From Agrococcus baldri (GTDB lineage: Bacteria > Actinomycetota > Actinomycetes > Actinomycetales > Microbacteriaceae), in assembly GCA_007988785.1 (NCBI GenBank), contig BJUU01000014.1:1-64000 (forward strand): 64,000 bases of DNA, written 5' to 3'. Positions 44,162-52,179 of the stretch are shown one piece after another. A program made the translations under genes and the position numbers. The notes beneath the pieces are model-generated. The model ran no database searches. It had not been told where the DNA came from and saw only the letters and a program-made list of their open reading frames with translations. Position 1 is the stretch's first letter. Every line of letters starts with the position of its first letter.

Positions 44162-45586
44162 ATGACCGATCTCTCCGCTGACTCCGGCGCGCCCGCGGCG
44201 CGCGACCTCTCCGACCGCGACCGCGCCGTCCTCGCCGCCGTCGACGCCGGCTTCGACCGCGCGCTCGAGGACCTGCGGGCGCTCGTGCGCATCCCCAGCG
44301 TCCCCTGGGACGCCTACGACCCCGCCCACGTGCAGGCGAGCGCCGAGGCGGTCGCGGCGCTGGCGGAGGGCACGGGCGTGTTCGAGCGGGTCTCGATCGA
44401 GCGCGCGCCGATCGGCGACAGCGAGGAGCTCGGGCAGCCCGCGGTGCTCGCCGTGCGCCCCGCGAAGGCCGGCAGGCCCTCGATCCTGCTCTACGCGCAC
44501 CACGACGTGCAGCCCTGGGGCGACGAGGCGCTGTGGCGCACGAAGCCCTTCGAGCCGACCGAGATCGACGGCCGCCTCTACGGTCGCGGCGCATCCGACG
44601 ACAAGGCGGGCGTCATCACGCACATCGCCGCGATCCGCGCCCTCGCAGAGGTCGCCGACCCCGAGGTGGGGCTCGCGCTGTTCATCGAGGGGGAGGAGGA
44701 GCACGGCTCGCGCTCCTTCAAGAGCTTCCTGCAGCAGCACGCCGAGGTGCTCAGCGCCGACCTCATCGTCGTGGCCGACAGCGACAACTGGTCGACCGAG
44801 ATCCCCTCGCTCACCGTCGCGCTGCGCGGCAACGCCGCCTTCAACGTCACGCTCACGACGCTCGAGCACGCGAGCCACTCGGGCATGTTCGGCGGCGCGG
44901 TGCCCGACGCGATGATGGCCTTCTCGCGCCTCGCCGCGAGCTTCTGGCACGAGGACGGCTCGGTCGCCGTCGCCGGCCTCACCGAGGCAGACCTCGACGT
45001 GCCCGAGCAGACCGAGCAGCACGTGCGCACCGAGGCCGGCGTGCTCGACGGCGTCGAGCTCATCGGCAGCGGCCCGGTGCTCTCGCGCATGTGGGCCAAG
45101 CCCTCCATCACCATCACGGGCGTCGACGCGCCCAGCGTCCCCGACGCATCCAACACGATCCTGCCGACGGTGCGGTTCCGCCTCTCGGCGCGCATCGCGC
45201 CCGGGCAGTCCTCCGCCGAGGCGTTCGCGGCGCTCGAGCGCCACATCGCCGAGCACACGCCCTACGGCGCGCGCATCGAGTACGACAGCGTCGACCTGGG
45301 CGACCCGTTCCTGGTCGACACGAGCGGCTGGGGCGCGACCGCGGCCAAGGACGCGATGGCGGATGCGTGGGGCGCGGCGCCCGTGGAGGCCGGCATCGGC
45401 GGCTCCATCCCGTTCATCGCCGACCTGGTGCAGCAGTTCCCGGCGGCGCAGATCCTGGTGACGGGCGTCGAGGACCCGGGCACGATGGCGCACAGCCCCA
45501 ACGAGTCGCAGCACCTGGGCGTGCTGCGGAAGGCGATCGGCGCGGAGGCGCTGCTGCTCGCGCGCGCCTCGGAGCGCAGGGAGTAG
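44162..45586 (+). CDS. M20-family dipeptidase/metallopeptidase
   Basis: A 474-residue zinc peptidase of the M20 family (carnosinase/dipeptidase group). Metal ligands are visible in LLYAHHDVQPWGDEALW (about residues 109-125), GRGASDDKAG (about 141-150) and FIEGEEEHGSRS (about 178-189), with the catalytic Glu in the last. A dimerisation lid domain follows (ALRGNAAFNVTLTTLEHASHSG). No signal peptide is present, so it is cytoplasmic. The exact dipeptide substrate is unknown. The stop codon TAG is also the start of a TAGACT hexamer that may be the promoter for the next gene. Confidence 0.9.
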   Translation: MTDLSADSGAPAARDLSDRDRAVLAAVDAGFDRALEDLRALVRIPSVPWDAYDPAHVQASAEAVAALAEGTGVFERVSIERAPIGDSEELGQPAVLAVRPAKAGRPSILLYAHHDVQPWGDEALWRTKPFEPTEIDGRLYGRGASDDKAGVITHIAAIRALAEVADPEVGLALFIEGEEEHGSRSFKSFLQQHAEVLSADLIVVADSDNWSTEIPSLTVALRGNAAFNVTLTTLEHASHSGMFGGAVPDAMMAFSRLAASFWHEDGSVAVAGLTEADLDVPEQTEQHVRTEAGVLDGVELIGSGPVLSRMWAKPSITITGVDAPSVPDASNTILPTVRFRLSARIAPGQSSAEAFAALERHIAEHTPYGARIEYDSVDLGDPFLVDTSGWGATAAKDAMADAWGAAPVEAGIGGSIPFIADLVQQFPAAQILVTGVEDPGTMAHSPNESQHLGVLRKAIGAEALLLARASERRE

Positions 45587-45589
45587 ACT
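45584..45589 (+). promoter_or_regulatory. Candidate -10 element for erpA, overlapping a stop codon
   Basis: TAGACT begins with the stop codon of the M20 peptidase gene and lies 27 bases before the ATG of the iron-sulfur carrier gene, which has a normal GAGAGGAG ribosome site. Confidence 0.4.
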
Positions 45590-45616
45590 GGGGCGGGCTT
45601 TCGAGAGGAGCTGCAG

Positions 45617-45958
45617 ATGACCGATCTCATGACGCACGGCGTGAACCTCACCGAGACGGCAGCCGACAAGGTGCGCCGGCTGCTCGACCAGGAGGGCCGC
45701 GACGACCTGCGCCTGCGGGTCGCGGTGCAGCCCGGCGGCTGCTCGGGTCTCATCTACCAGCTCTACTTCGACGAGCGGCAGCTCGACGGCGACGCGATCC
45801 GCGACTTCGACGGCGTCGAGGTCATCGTCGACCGCATGAGCGTGCCTTACCTGGACGGCTCGACCATCGACTTCGAGGACTCCATCCAGAAGCAGGGCTT
45901 CACGATGGACAACCCCAACGCGGGCGGTTCGTGCGCCTGCGGGGACTCCTTCCACTGA
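45617..45958 (+). CDS. erpA: A-type iron-sulfur cluster carrier (ErpA/HesB family)
   Basis: A 113-residue A-type carrier protein that receives iron-sulfur clusters and passes them to target enzymes. The three conserved cysteines are in QPGGCSGLIYQLYF (about residue 37) and GGSCACGDSF (about 107 and 109). The length is typical. It sits upstream of the cytochrome oxidase block, as in mycobacteria (Rv2204c). GAGAGGAG precedes the ATG, and a strong terminator follows, so it forms its own transcript or ends the peptidase one. Confidence 0.93.
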   Translation: MTDLMTHGVNLTETAADKVRRLLDQEGRDDLRLRVAVQPGGCSGLIYQLYFDERQLDGDAIRDFDGVEVIVDRMSVPYLDGSTIDFEDSIQKQGFTMDNPNAGGSCACGDSFH

Positions 45959-45982
45959 GCGCATAGCGCCACCTCGCGCGAC

Positions 45983-46014
45983 ACGCCGCCGATCCCGGGA
46001 TCGGCGGCGTTTCG
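45983..46014 (+). terminator. Intrinsic terminator after erpA
   Basis: ACGCCGCCGATC (45983-45994) pairs perfectly with GATCGGCGGCGT (45999-46010) around the loop CCGG, followed by TTCG on the plus strand. With its 12-bp stem it is one of the strongest hairpins in the window and separates erpA from ctaC. Confidence 0.8.
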
Positions 46015-46071
46015 CGTCTCACGGCTCCCTAGCAGGGGTGTGGCAGGAGCCTGAGCCGCGTCTGTGGGTAC

Positions 46072-46077
46072 TAGGAT
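46072..46077 (+). promoter_or_regulatory. Candidate -10 element for the ctaC operon
   Basis: TAGGAT lies 34 bases before the TTG start of ctaC; the leader includes a GGAGGAAG ribosome site. Confidence 0.4.
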
Positions 46078-46111
46078 CGAGGCAGACGTTCACAAGAGTC
46101 GGAGGAAGACA

Positions 46112-47020
46112 TTGCGCACTCGTCGATCTCGTTGGATCGCGGCCCCCGTCGCCGTCGTGGTGGCGCTCGCGCTCGCCGGATGCACCCAGGCTCAGCTGCA
46201 GGGGTGGATGCCGTCTGAGCCGGGGCTGACGAACCACGTCGACCGGATCATGGGCCTGTGGACGACCTCCTGGATCGTGCTGCTGGGCGTCGGCCTCCTC
46301 ACCTGGGGCCTCATGATCTGGGCCGGCATCGCGTACCGCCGCCGCCGCGGCCAGACCGGTCTGCCCGCCCAGCTGCGCTACCACATGCCGATCGAGATCT
46401 TCTTCACGATCGTGCCCGTCATCCTCGTCGCCGGCTTCTTCGCCTTCACGGCGCGCGACCAGGCGATCATCGAGGAGCCCATCGAGGATCCCGACTATTC
46501 GCTCACCGTCTGGGGCAAGCGCTGGGCGTGGGACTTCGTCTACGACCGCGAGGGCCAGGACCCGGTGTACTACCAGGGCCTGCAGGCGATGAACGACCCG
46601 GAGTCGAACCTCATCGACCCCGAGTCGCTGCCGACGCTGTACCTGCCGACGAACTCGACCATCGAGATCACGCTCGAGTCGCGCGATGTCGCGCACTCGT
46701 TCTGGGTCATCGAGTTCCTCTACAAGAAGGACATGCTGCCGGGCGTCACGAACCACATGTACTTCGAGACCGGCTCGGAGGAGGGCGTCCTGCGCGGCAA
46801 GTGCGCAGAGCTGTGCGGCGAGTACCACTCGCTGATGCTCTTCAACGTCGAGCTCGTCAGCCCCGAGGAGTACGACGCCTACCTCGAGAGCCTCGAGGCC
46901 GAGGGCAACGTGGGCGAGATCGGCGAGTCGATCAACCCGAGCACGGGCGACGCGAGCATCGACCCCGAGGCCGATGAGGACGTCGACAACACGAACACGC
47001 AGGAAGGCGAGGGCCACTGA
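46112..47020 (+). CDS. ctaC: Cytochrome c oxidase subunit II (CtaC), lipoprotein
   Basis: A 302-residue subunit II of the aa3 cytochrome c oxidase, carrying the CuA centre that takes electrons from the bc1-c complex. The signal peptide ends in LALAGC (about residue 25), a lipobox for LspA. Two membrane helices follow (about 48-72 and 92-112). The CuA ligands are in the C-terminal cupredoxin domain, with HSFWVIEF and [14 protein letters not shown] near 228-241. The start is TTG 46112: GGAGGAAG lies four bases upstream and the signal peptide begins there, while the GTG upstream has no ribosome site. The stop shares a base with the ctaD ATG. Confidence 0.93.
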   Translation: MRTRRSRWIAAPVAVVVALALAGCTQAQLQGWMPSEPGLTNHVDRIMGLWTTSWIVLLGVGLLTWGLMIWAGIAYRRRRGQTGLPAQLRYHMPIEIFFTIVPVILVAGFFAFTARDQAIIEEPIEDPDYSLTVWGKRWAWDFVYDREGQDPVYYQGLQAMNDPESNLIDPESLPTLYLPTNSTIEITLESRDVAHSFWVIEFLYKKDMLPGVTNHMYFETGSEEGVLRGKCAELCGEYHSLMLFNVELVSPEEYDAYLESLEAEGNVGEIGESINPSTGDASIDPEADEDVDNTNTQEGEGH

Positions 47021-48744
47021 TGACCGCCTCGGCAACGCCCAGCGCCACGCGGGCCCCCATCAGCCCCAGCGCGCAGCGCAAGGGCAACGTGATCGTCAAG
47101 TGGCTCACGACCACCGACCACAAGACGATCGGCTACCTGTACCTCATCACCTCGGTGCTGTTCTTCATGATCGCCGGCGTGATGGCGCTGCTCATCCGCG
47201 CCCAGCTGTTCGCGCCGGGCCTCGAGATCGTGCCGACCGAGGAGCAGTACAACCAGCTCTTCACGATGCACGGCACGATCATGCTGCTGATGTTCGCGAC
47301 GCCGCTCTTCGCCGGCTTCGCCAACGTGCTCATGCCGCTGCACATCGGCGCGCCCGACGTCGCCTTCCCGCGTCTGAACGCGCTCGCATACTGGATGTTC
47401 AGCTTCGGCTCGCTCATCGCGATCGCGGGCTTCCTGACGCCGCAGGGCGCCGCCTCGTTCGGCTGGTTCGCCTACACGCCGCTGAGCACCACGGCGTTCT
47501 CGCCCGGCATCGGCGGGCACCTCTGGGTGATGGGCCTCGCGCTGTCGGGCTTCGGCACGATCATGGGTGGCGTCAACTTCATCACCACCATCATCACGAT
47601 GCGCGCGCCCGGCATGACGATGTTCCGCATGTCGATCTTCACCTGGAACATCCTCATCACCTCGCTCCTGGTGATCATCGTCTTCCCGGTGCTCGCCGCC
47701 GCCATGTTCGGCCTGGGCCTCGACCGCATCTTCGGCGGGCACATCTACGATCCGGCCAACGGCGGAGCCGTGCTCTGGCAGCACCTGTTCTGGTTCTTCG
47801 GGCACCCAGAGGTGTACATCATCGCGCTGCCGTTCTTCGGCATCATCTCCGAGGTCATCCCGGTCTTCAGCCGCAAGCCGATCTTCGGCTACAACACGCT
47901 CGTCGGCGCGACCATCTCGATCGCGGCGCTGTCGGTCACGGTGTGGGCGCACCACATGTACGTCACCGGCACGGTGCTGCTGCCGTGGTTCTCGCTCATG
48001 ACGATGCTGATCGCGGTGCCCACGGGCGTGAAGATCTTCAACTGGATCGGCACGATGTGGCGCGGCTCGATCACGTGGGAGTCGCCCATGCTGTGGGCGT
48101 TCGGCTTCCTCGTGACGTTCACCTTCGGCGGCCTCACCGGCGTCATCCTCGCCTCGCCGCCGCTCGACTTCCACATCTCCGACACCTACTTCGTGGTCGC
48201 GCACTTCCACTACGTGGTGTTCGGCACCGTCGTGTTCGCCATGTTCTCGGGCTTCTACTTCTGGTGGCCCAAGTGGACGGGCAAGATGCTCAACGACCGG
48301 CTGGGCCACGTGCACTTCTGGATGCTGTTCATCGGCTTCCACCTGACGTTCCTCGTGCAGCACTGGCTGGGCGTCATCGGCATGCCGCGTCGCTACTACA
48401 CGTACCTCGCCGAGGACGGCTTCACCTGGATGAACCAGCTGTCGACGATCGGCGCGATGATCCTGGGCCTGTCGATGCTGCCGTTCCTGTGGAACGTCTG
48501 GATCACGGCGCGCACCGCGCCGAAGGTCGAGGTCGACGACCCGTGGGGCACGGGCCGCTCGCTCGAGTGGGCGACCAGCTGCCCGCCGCCGCGCCACAAC
48601 TTCACCACGATCCCGCGCATCCGCTCGGAGTCACCGGCCTTCGACCTGCACCACCCGAACGCGGGCATGCAGTTCGGCGTCGGACCGCTGAAGGACGCCC
48701 CCAACCGTCCCGTGCTCGACACCACGAAGGGCGAGGTGCGCTGA
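47020..48744 (+). CDS. ctaD: Cytochrome c oxidase subunit I (CtaD)
   Basis: A 574-residue subunit I of the aa3-type heme-copper oxidase, the catalytic and proton-pumping subunit. About twelve helices are visible. Ligand motifs include [10 protein letters not shown] (low-spin heme), [19 protein letters not shown] (CuB His and cross-linked Tyr), WAHHMYVTG (CuB histidines) and [17 protein letters not shown] (heme ligands). It overlaps ctaC by one base and is separated by one base from ctaF, so the three are one operon. In many Actinobacteria ctaD is separate from ctaC, so their direct coupling here is worth noting. Confidence 0.97.
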   Translation: MTASATPSATRAPISPSAQRKGNVIVKWLTTTDHKTIGYLYLITSVLFFMIAGVMALLIRAQLFAPGLEIVPTEEQYNQLFTMHGTIMLLMFATPLFAGFANVLMPLHIGAPDVAFPRLNALAYWMFSFGSLIAIAGFLTPQGAASFGWFAYTPLSTTAFSPGIGGHLWVMGLALSGFGTIMGGVNFITTIITMRAPGMTMFRMSIFTWNILITSLLVIIVFPVLAAAMFGLGLDRIFGGHIYDPANGGAVLWQHLFWFFGHPEVYIIALPFFGIISEVIPVFSRKPIFGYNTLVGATISIAALSVTVWAHHMYVTGTVLLPWFSLMTMLIAVPTGVKIFNWIGTMWRGSITWESPMLWAFGFLVTFTFGGLTGVILASPPLDFHISDTYFVVAHFHYVVFGTVVFAMFSGFYFWWPKWTGKMLNDRLGHVHFWMLFIGFHLTFLVQHWLGVIGMPRRYYTYLAEDGFTWMNQLSTIGAMILGLSMLPFLWNVWITARTAPKVEVDDPWGTGRSLEWATSCPPPRHNFTTIPRIRSESPAFDLHHPNAGMQFGVGPLKDAPNRPVLDTTKGEVR

Positions 48745-48745
48745 G

Positions 48746-49165
48746 ATGCGCTCGAACATCATCATCCTGGCGATCATCGCCGTCTTCTTCTACATCTGCT
48801 CGGCGGTCTACACGCTGTGGCACATGGCGGCGTACGACGGCGCCGTCGAGTGGGCCGGCACCCTGGGCATGGGCCTGACGGGCGTGCTGGCGACGCTCAT
48901 CGGCTTCTACCTCGTGCTGGTCTACCGCGGGCAGAGCGGCGAGCTCGCCGCCGACCGGCTGGACGGAGAGCTCGACGAGGACGACCCCGAGATGGGGCAC
49001 TTCGCGCCCTGGAGCTGGTGGCCGATCGGCGTCGGCGCCGCGCTGGCGATCGTGTTCGTCTCGATCACCGGCCCGACCTTCCTCGTGCCGATCGGCGGCG
49101 CCCTGGTGCTGATCATGATGGTCGGCTGGGTCTACGAGCACTACCGCGGCACCTTCAGCCGCTGA
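48746..49165 (+). CDS. ctaF: Cytochrome c oxidase subunit IV (CtaF)
   Basis: A 139-residue actinobacterial oxidase subunit IV with four hydrophobic segments (about residues 3-25, 33-53, 87-103 and 106-125). A polar loop between (DRLDGELDEDDPEMGHFAPWSWWP) holds the conserved HFAPWSWWP patch. CtaF is a constant accessory subunit of the bc1-aa3 supercomplex in Actinobacteria. It follows ctaD after one base and converges on the flavoprotein gene with a three-base gap. Confidence 0.9.
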   Translation: MRSNIIILAIIAVFFYICSAVYTLWHMAAYDGAVEWAGTLGMGLTGVLATLIGFYLVLVYRGQSGELAADRLDGELDEDDPEMGHFAPWSWWPIGVGAALAIVFVSITGPTFLVPIGGALVLIMMVGWVYEHYRGTFSR

Positions 49166-49168
49166 CCG

Positions 49169-50818
49169 TCACGCCCTGCGGCCGGCGCGCAGCCCGGAGT
49201 GCAGGCAGCCGCCCAGGAAGGTGCCCTCGAGCGCCCGGTAGCCGTGCACGCCGCCGCCGCCGAAGCCCGCGGCCTCGCCGACCGCGAACAGCCCAGGCAC
49301 CGGCTCGCCGGCTGCTCCCAGCGCGCGCGAGTCGAGGTCGGTCTGGATGCCGCCGAGGGTCTTGCGGGTGAGCGTGCGCAGCCGCACGGCGATGAGCGGC
49401 CAGTGCCGCTCGTCGAGGATGCGGTGGGGCGCGGCCGTGCGCACGAGCCGGTCTCCGAGGTACTCGCGCGCCCTGCGGATCTCGACCGCCTGCGGATCGG
49501 TGGAGGCCGGGTCGGCGACGGCATCGTCGCGCTCCTCGATGGCGGCGACGACGCCCGCGCGGTCGATCGGGCCGCTGAGGCGCTCCATGCCGTCGAGCAG
49601 CTCGGTGAGCGAGTGCGCCACGACGAAGTCCTCGCCGTGGTCGAGGAAGGCCTGCACCGGGGCGGGCGCGCCCGGCAGCACGCGCTGCAGCAGCTTCGGC
49701 ACGCTGCGGCCCGTGAGGTCGGGGTTCTGCTCCGAGCCCGAGAGGGTGAACTCCTTCTCGACGATCGACTGCGTCAGCACGAACCAGGAGTGCTCGGCGC
49801 CCACGCTGCGCAGGTGGGCGAGCGTCGAGAGGGTGTCGAAGCCCGGGTAGTTCGGCGACGGCAGCCGACGGCCCAGGTGGTCGAGCCACAGGCTCGAGGG
49901 GCCGGGGAGGATGCGGATGCCGTGGTCGGGCCAGACCGGATCCCAGTTCTTGATGCCCTCGGTGTAGTGCCACATGCGGTCGCCGTTCACGAGCCGCGCC
50001 CCGGCCGCGCCGGCCAGGCCGAGGCCGGAGCCGTCGACGTGCACCGGCACGCCGCGCACCGCCTCGCGGGGCGCCGTGCCGAGCGAGGCGGGCCACAGCT
50101 CGCGCACCCGCTCGAGCTCGCCCCCGATGCCGCCGGTCGCGACCACGACGCTCTCGGCGCGCAGCGAGAACTCGCCCATGACCTCGCGGCTCGAGGGCTC
50201 GCCGCGCACCGTCACGTCGTCGGCGAGCCGTTCGCCCGCGACGCCGACGACGCGGTCGCCCTCGGTGAGCAGCTCGGTGACCCGGTGCCGGAACGCGAGC
50301 GTCGCGCTGCCGTCGCGCACCGCATCCCGCAGCCTCCTCGTGAAGGGGGCGACGAGGCCGGGGCCCGTGCCCCAGACGATGTGGAAGCGCGGCACCGTGT
50401 TGCCGTGGCCGCCCGGCGTGCGGGCGCCGCGCTCGGCGTGCCCGACGACGGGGAAGAGGCGGATGCCGAGCTCGCGCAGCCAGGGGCGCAGGTCGCGGTG
50501 GGCGAAGTCGAGGTAGGCGTCAGCCCAGCGGCGCGCCCACAGGTCCTCGCCGTCGTCCCCGTCGCGGTCGAAGCCGGCGGTGTGCTCCCAGTCCTCCCAC
50601 GCGAGCTCGAGCGAGTCCTCGATGCCGAGCCGGCGCTGCTCGGGGGAGTCGACCAGGAACAGTCCGCCGAACGACCAGAAGGCCTGGCCGCCGATCGACT
50701 GCGGCCCCTCCTGCTCGACGAGCGTGACCGTGCGGCCGCGGTCGAGGGCGGTGCAGGCGGCCACGAGGCCCGACAGGCCGCTGCCGATCACGATCACGTC
50801 GGTGTCATGCGCGGCCAT
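49169..50818 (-). CDS. FAD-binding dehydrogenase (fumarate reductase/succinate dehydrogenase flavoprotein-like)
   Basis: A 549-residue flavoprotein. The FAD fold begins VIVIGSGLSGLVAACTALD (about residues 9-27), then LVEQEGPQSIGGQAFWSFGG. A second dinucleotide-binding block is VVVATGGIGGELERV, and the C-terminal flavin contact is FAVGEAAGFGGGGVHGYRALEG (split as FAVGEAAGFGGG and VHGYRALEG). It belongs to the predicted FAD-binding dehydrogenase group that includes 3-ketosteroid delta-dehydrogenases, but the substrate is unknown. Immediately upstream on the same strand is the globin gene (12-base gap), so these are likely co-transcribed. A redox partnership with the globin is only a guess. Confidence 0.82.
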   Translation of the reverse strand: MAAHDTDVIVIGSGLSGLVAACTALDRGRTVTLVEQEGPQSIGGQAFWSFGGLFLVDSPEQRRLGIEDSLELAWEDWEHTAGFDRDGDDGEDLWARRWADAYLDFAHRDLRPWLRELGIRLFPVVGHAERGARTPGGHGNTVPRFHIVWGTGPGLVAPFTRRLRDAVRDGSATLAFRHRVTELLTEGDRVVGVAGERLADDVTVRGEPSSREVMGEFSLRAESVVVATGGIGGELERVRELWPASLGTAPREAVRGVPVHVDGSGLGLAGAAGARLVNGDRMWHYTEGIKNWDPVWPDHGIRILPGPSSLWLDHLGRRLPSPNYPGFDTLSTLAHLRSVGAEHSWFVLTQSIVEKEFTLSGSEQNPDLTGRSVPKLLQRVLPGAPAPVQAFLDHGEDFVVAHSLTELLDGMERLSGPIDRAGVVAAIEERDDAVADPASTDPQAVEIRRAREYLGDRLVRTAAPHRILDERHWPLIAVRLRTLTRKTLGGIQTDLDSRALGAAGEPVPGLFAVGEAAGFGGGGVHGYRALEGTFLGGCLHSGLRAGRRA

Positions 50819-50830
50819 GGCTGCCTCCCT

Positions 50831-51235
50831 CTACCGGCGGAACGCCGGGTTGTGGTTGATCATCGCGGTGGCGGCGCGATCGAAGTAGTCGTCGAGCTCC
50901 GCGCGCAGCAGCGGCGCGGGCTCGAGCGCGTCGAGCGCGGCCGTCATGCAGGCGATCCAGCGGTTGCGGGCGTCGTGGTCGATGGGGAAGGGGTGGTGGC
51001 GCATGCGCAGCCGCGGGTGCCCCCGCTGCTCGCTGTAGGTGCCCGGCCCGCCCCAGAACTGCATCAGGAACAGGCTGAAGCGCTCCTCGGCGCCGGCCCG
51101 GTCGTCCTGCGGGTACATGCGGCGCAGCACCTCGTCGGCCCAGACGCGCTCGTAGAACTCGTGCACCAGGCGACGGAAGAAGGCCTCGCCCCCGACCGCG
51201 TCGTAGAGCGTGGCGCGACCGGTCGCATCCGTCAT
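50831..51235 (-). CDS. glbO: Group II truncated hemoglobin
   Basis: A 134-residue truncated globin of group II (GlbO/trHbO), a heme protein that binds oxygen and may handle peroxide or nitric oxide. Typical residues are TLYDAVGGEAFFRRLVHEFY (about 9-28), RMYPQD, FLMQFWGGPGTYSEQRGHPR (about 56-75), the heme-binding His in RMRHHPFPI, and Trp G8 in RNRWIACM. The ATG overlaps the stop of the mechanosensitive channel gene by four bases, so both are on one transcript. It matches the position of Rv2470 near the pepN block in mycobacteria. Confidence 0.93.
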   Translation of the reverse strand: MTDATGRATLYDAVGGEAFFRRLVHEFYERVWADEVLRRMYPQDDRAGAEERFSLFLMQFWGGPGTYSEQRGHPRLRMRHHPFPIDHDARNRWIACMTAALDALEPAPLLRAELDDYFDRAATAMINHNPAFRR

Positions 51236-52167
51236 GCGACGCCGTCCTCGATGCCCTGCACGACGATCTTCTGCAGCGACGGCAGCGTGACGCCGAGGTC
51301 GTCGAGGCCGGCCTTGACGCGACGGCGCAGCTCGCGGGCGGCGTCGTACTTGGCGCTCGCGCGGGTCTTGACGACCAGCCGGATGACGACCGCCTCGGCC
51401 GACACCGACTCGATGCCCCAGACGGCGGGCTTGTCGATGATGCGGCCGAGCCAGTCGGGATGCTCGCTCATGTCGACGGCGACGTCGAGCAGGCGCTGCG
51501 TGACGGCGTCGATGTCGCTCTCGTACGGCACGGCCTGGTCGATGACGACGCGGGCCCAGCCCTGCGACTCGTTGCCGACCCGGACGATCTCGCCGTTGCG
51601 CACGTACCAGAGGGTGCCGTTGACGTCGCGCACCTGCGTGACGCGGATGCCGACCGACTCGACGACGCCGCTGGCCTCGCCGAGGTCGACGGTGTCGCCG
51701 ATGCCCAGCTGATCCTCGAACACCATGAACAGGCCGTTCAGGAAGTCCTTGATGACGCCCTGCGCGCCGATGCCTGCCGCCGCGCCCAGGAAGCCGGCCA
51801 TCGCCACGAGCGACGCCGGGTTCACGCCCAGGATGCTGAGGATGAGGATGAGCGCGAAGGCGCCGATCAGCCACGCGGCGAGCGTGTTGAGCACGCTGCC
51901 GATCGCGCGGGTGCGCTGCACGACGCGCACCTGCGCGAGCGGCGAGTTCGAGAGCGCCTCGGTGTCGGCGGCGTCGGCCTTGCGCTTGACGCCCGTGACG
52001 ACCTCGTGCACGACGCGGCCGATGACGGCCTTGACGATCGCGTAGGCGATGAAGGCGCCGATGATCGTCAGCAGCACGCCGATGGGCGCGCCCCAGGCGG
52101 CCCACCACTCGGCGAAGGCGGCCCAGTCGATGCCGCCGCCCTCGCCGCCCTGCCCGCTCTCAGCCAC
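51232..52167 (-). CDS. MscS-family mechanosensitive ion channel
   Basis: A 311-residue small-conductance mechanosensitive channel. Membrane helices at about residues 24-48 and 92-115 lead to the pore helix TM3 (LVAMAGFLGAAAGIGAQGVIKD, here about 119-140), rich in Gly and Ala as in MscS. The cytoplasmic vestibule domain follows, with FMVFEDQLGIGDTVDLGEASG and NGTLWYVRNGEIVRVGNES. MscS channels release solutes under osmotic downshock. GTG 52167 is used, with GGAG upstream. It overlaps the globin gene and lies 12 bases after pepN on the same strand. Confidence 0.92.
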   Translation of the reverse strand: MAESGQGGEGGGIDWAAFAEWWAAWGAPIGVLLTIIGAFIAYAIVKAVIGRVVHEVVTGVKRKADAADTEALSNSPLAQVRVVQRTRAIGSVLNTLAAWLIGAFALILILSILGVNPASLVAMAGFLGAAAGIGAQGVIKDFLNGLFMVFEDQLGIGDTVDLGEASGVVESVGIRVTQVRDVNGTLWYVRNGEIVRVGNESQGWARVVIDQAVPYESDIDAVTQRLLDVAVDMSEHPDWLGRIIDKPAVWGIESVSAEAVVIRLVVKTRASAKYDAARELRRRVKAGLDDLGVTLPSLQKIVVQGIEDGVA

Positions 52168-52179
52168 GTGCTGCTCCGA

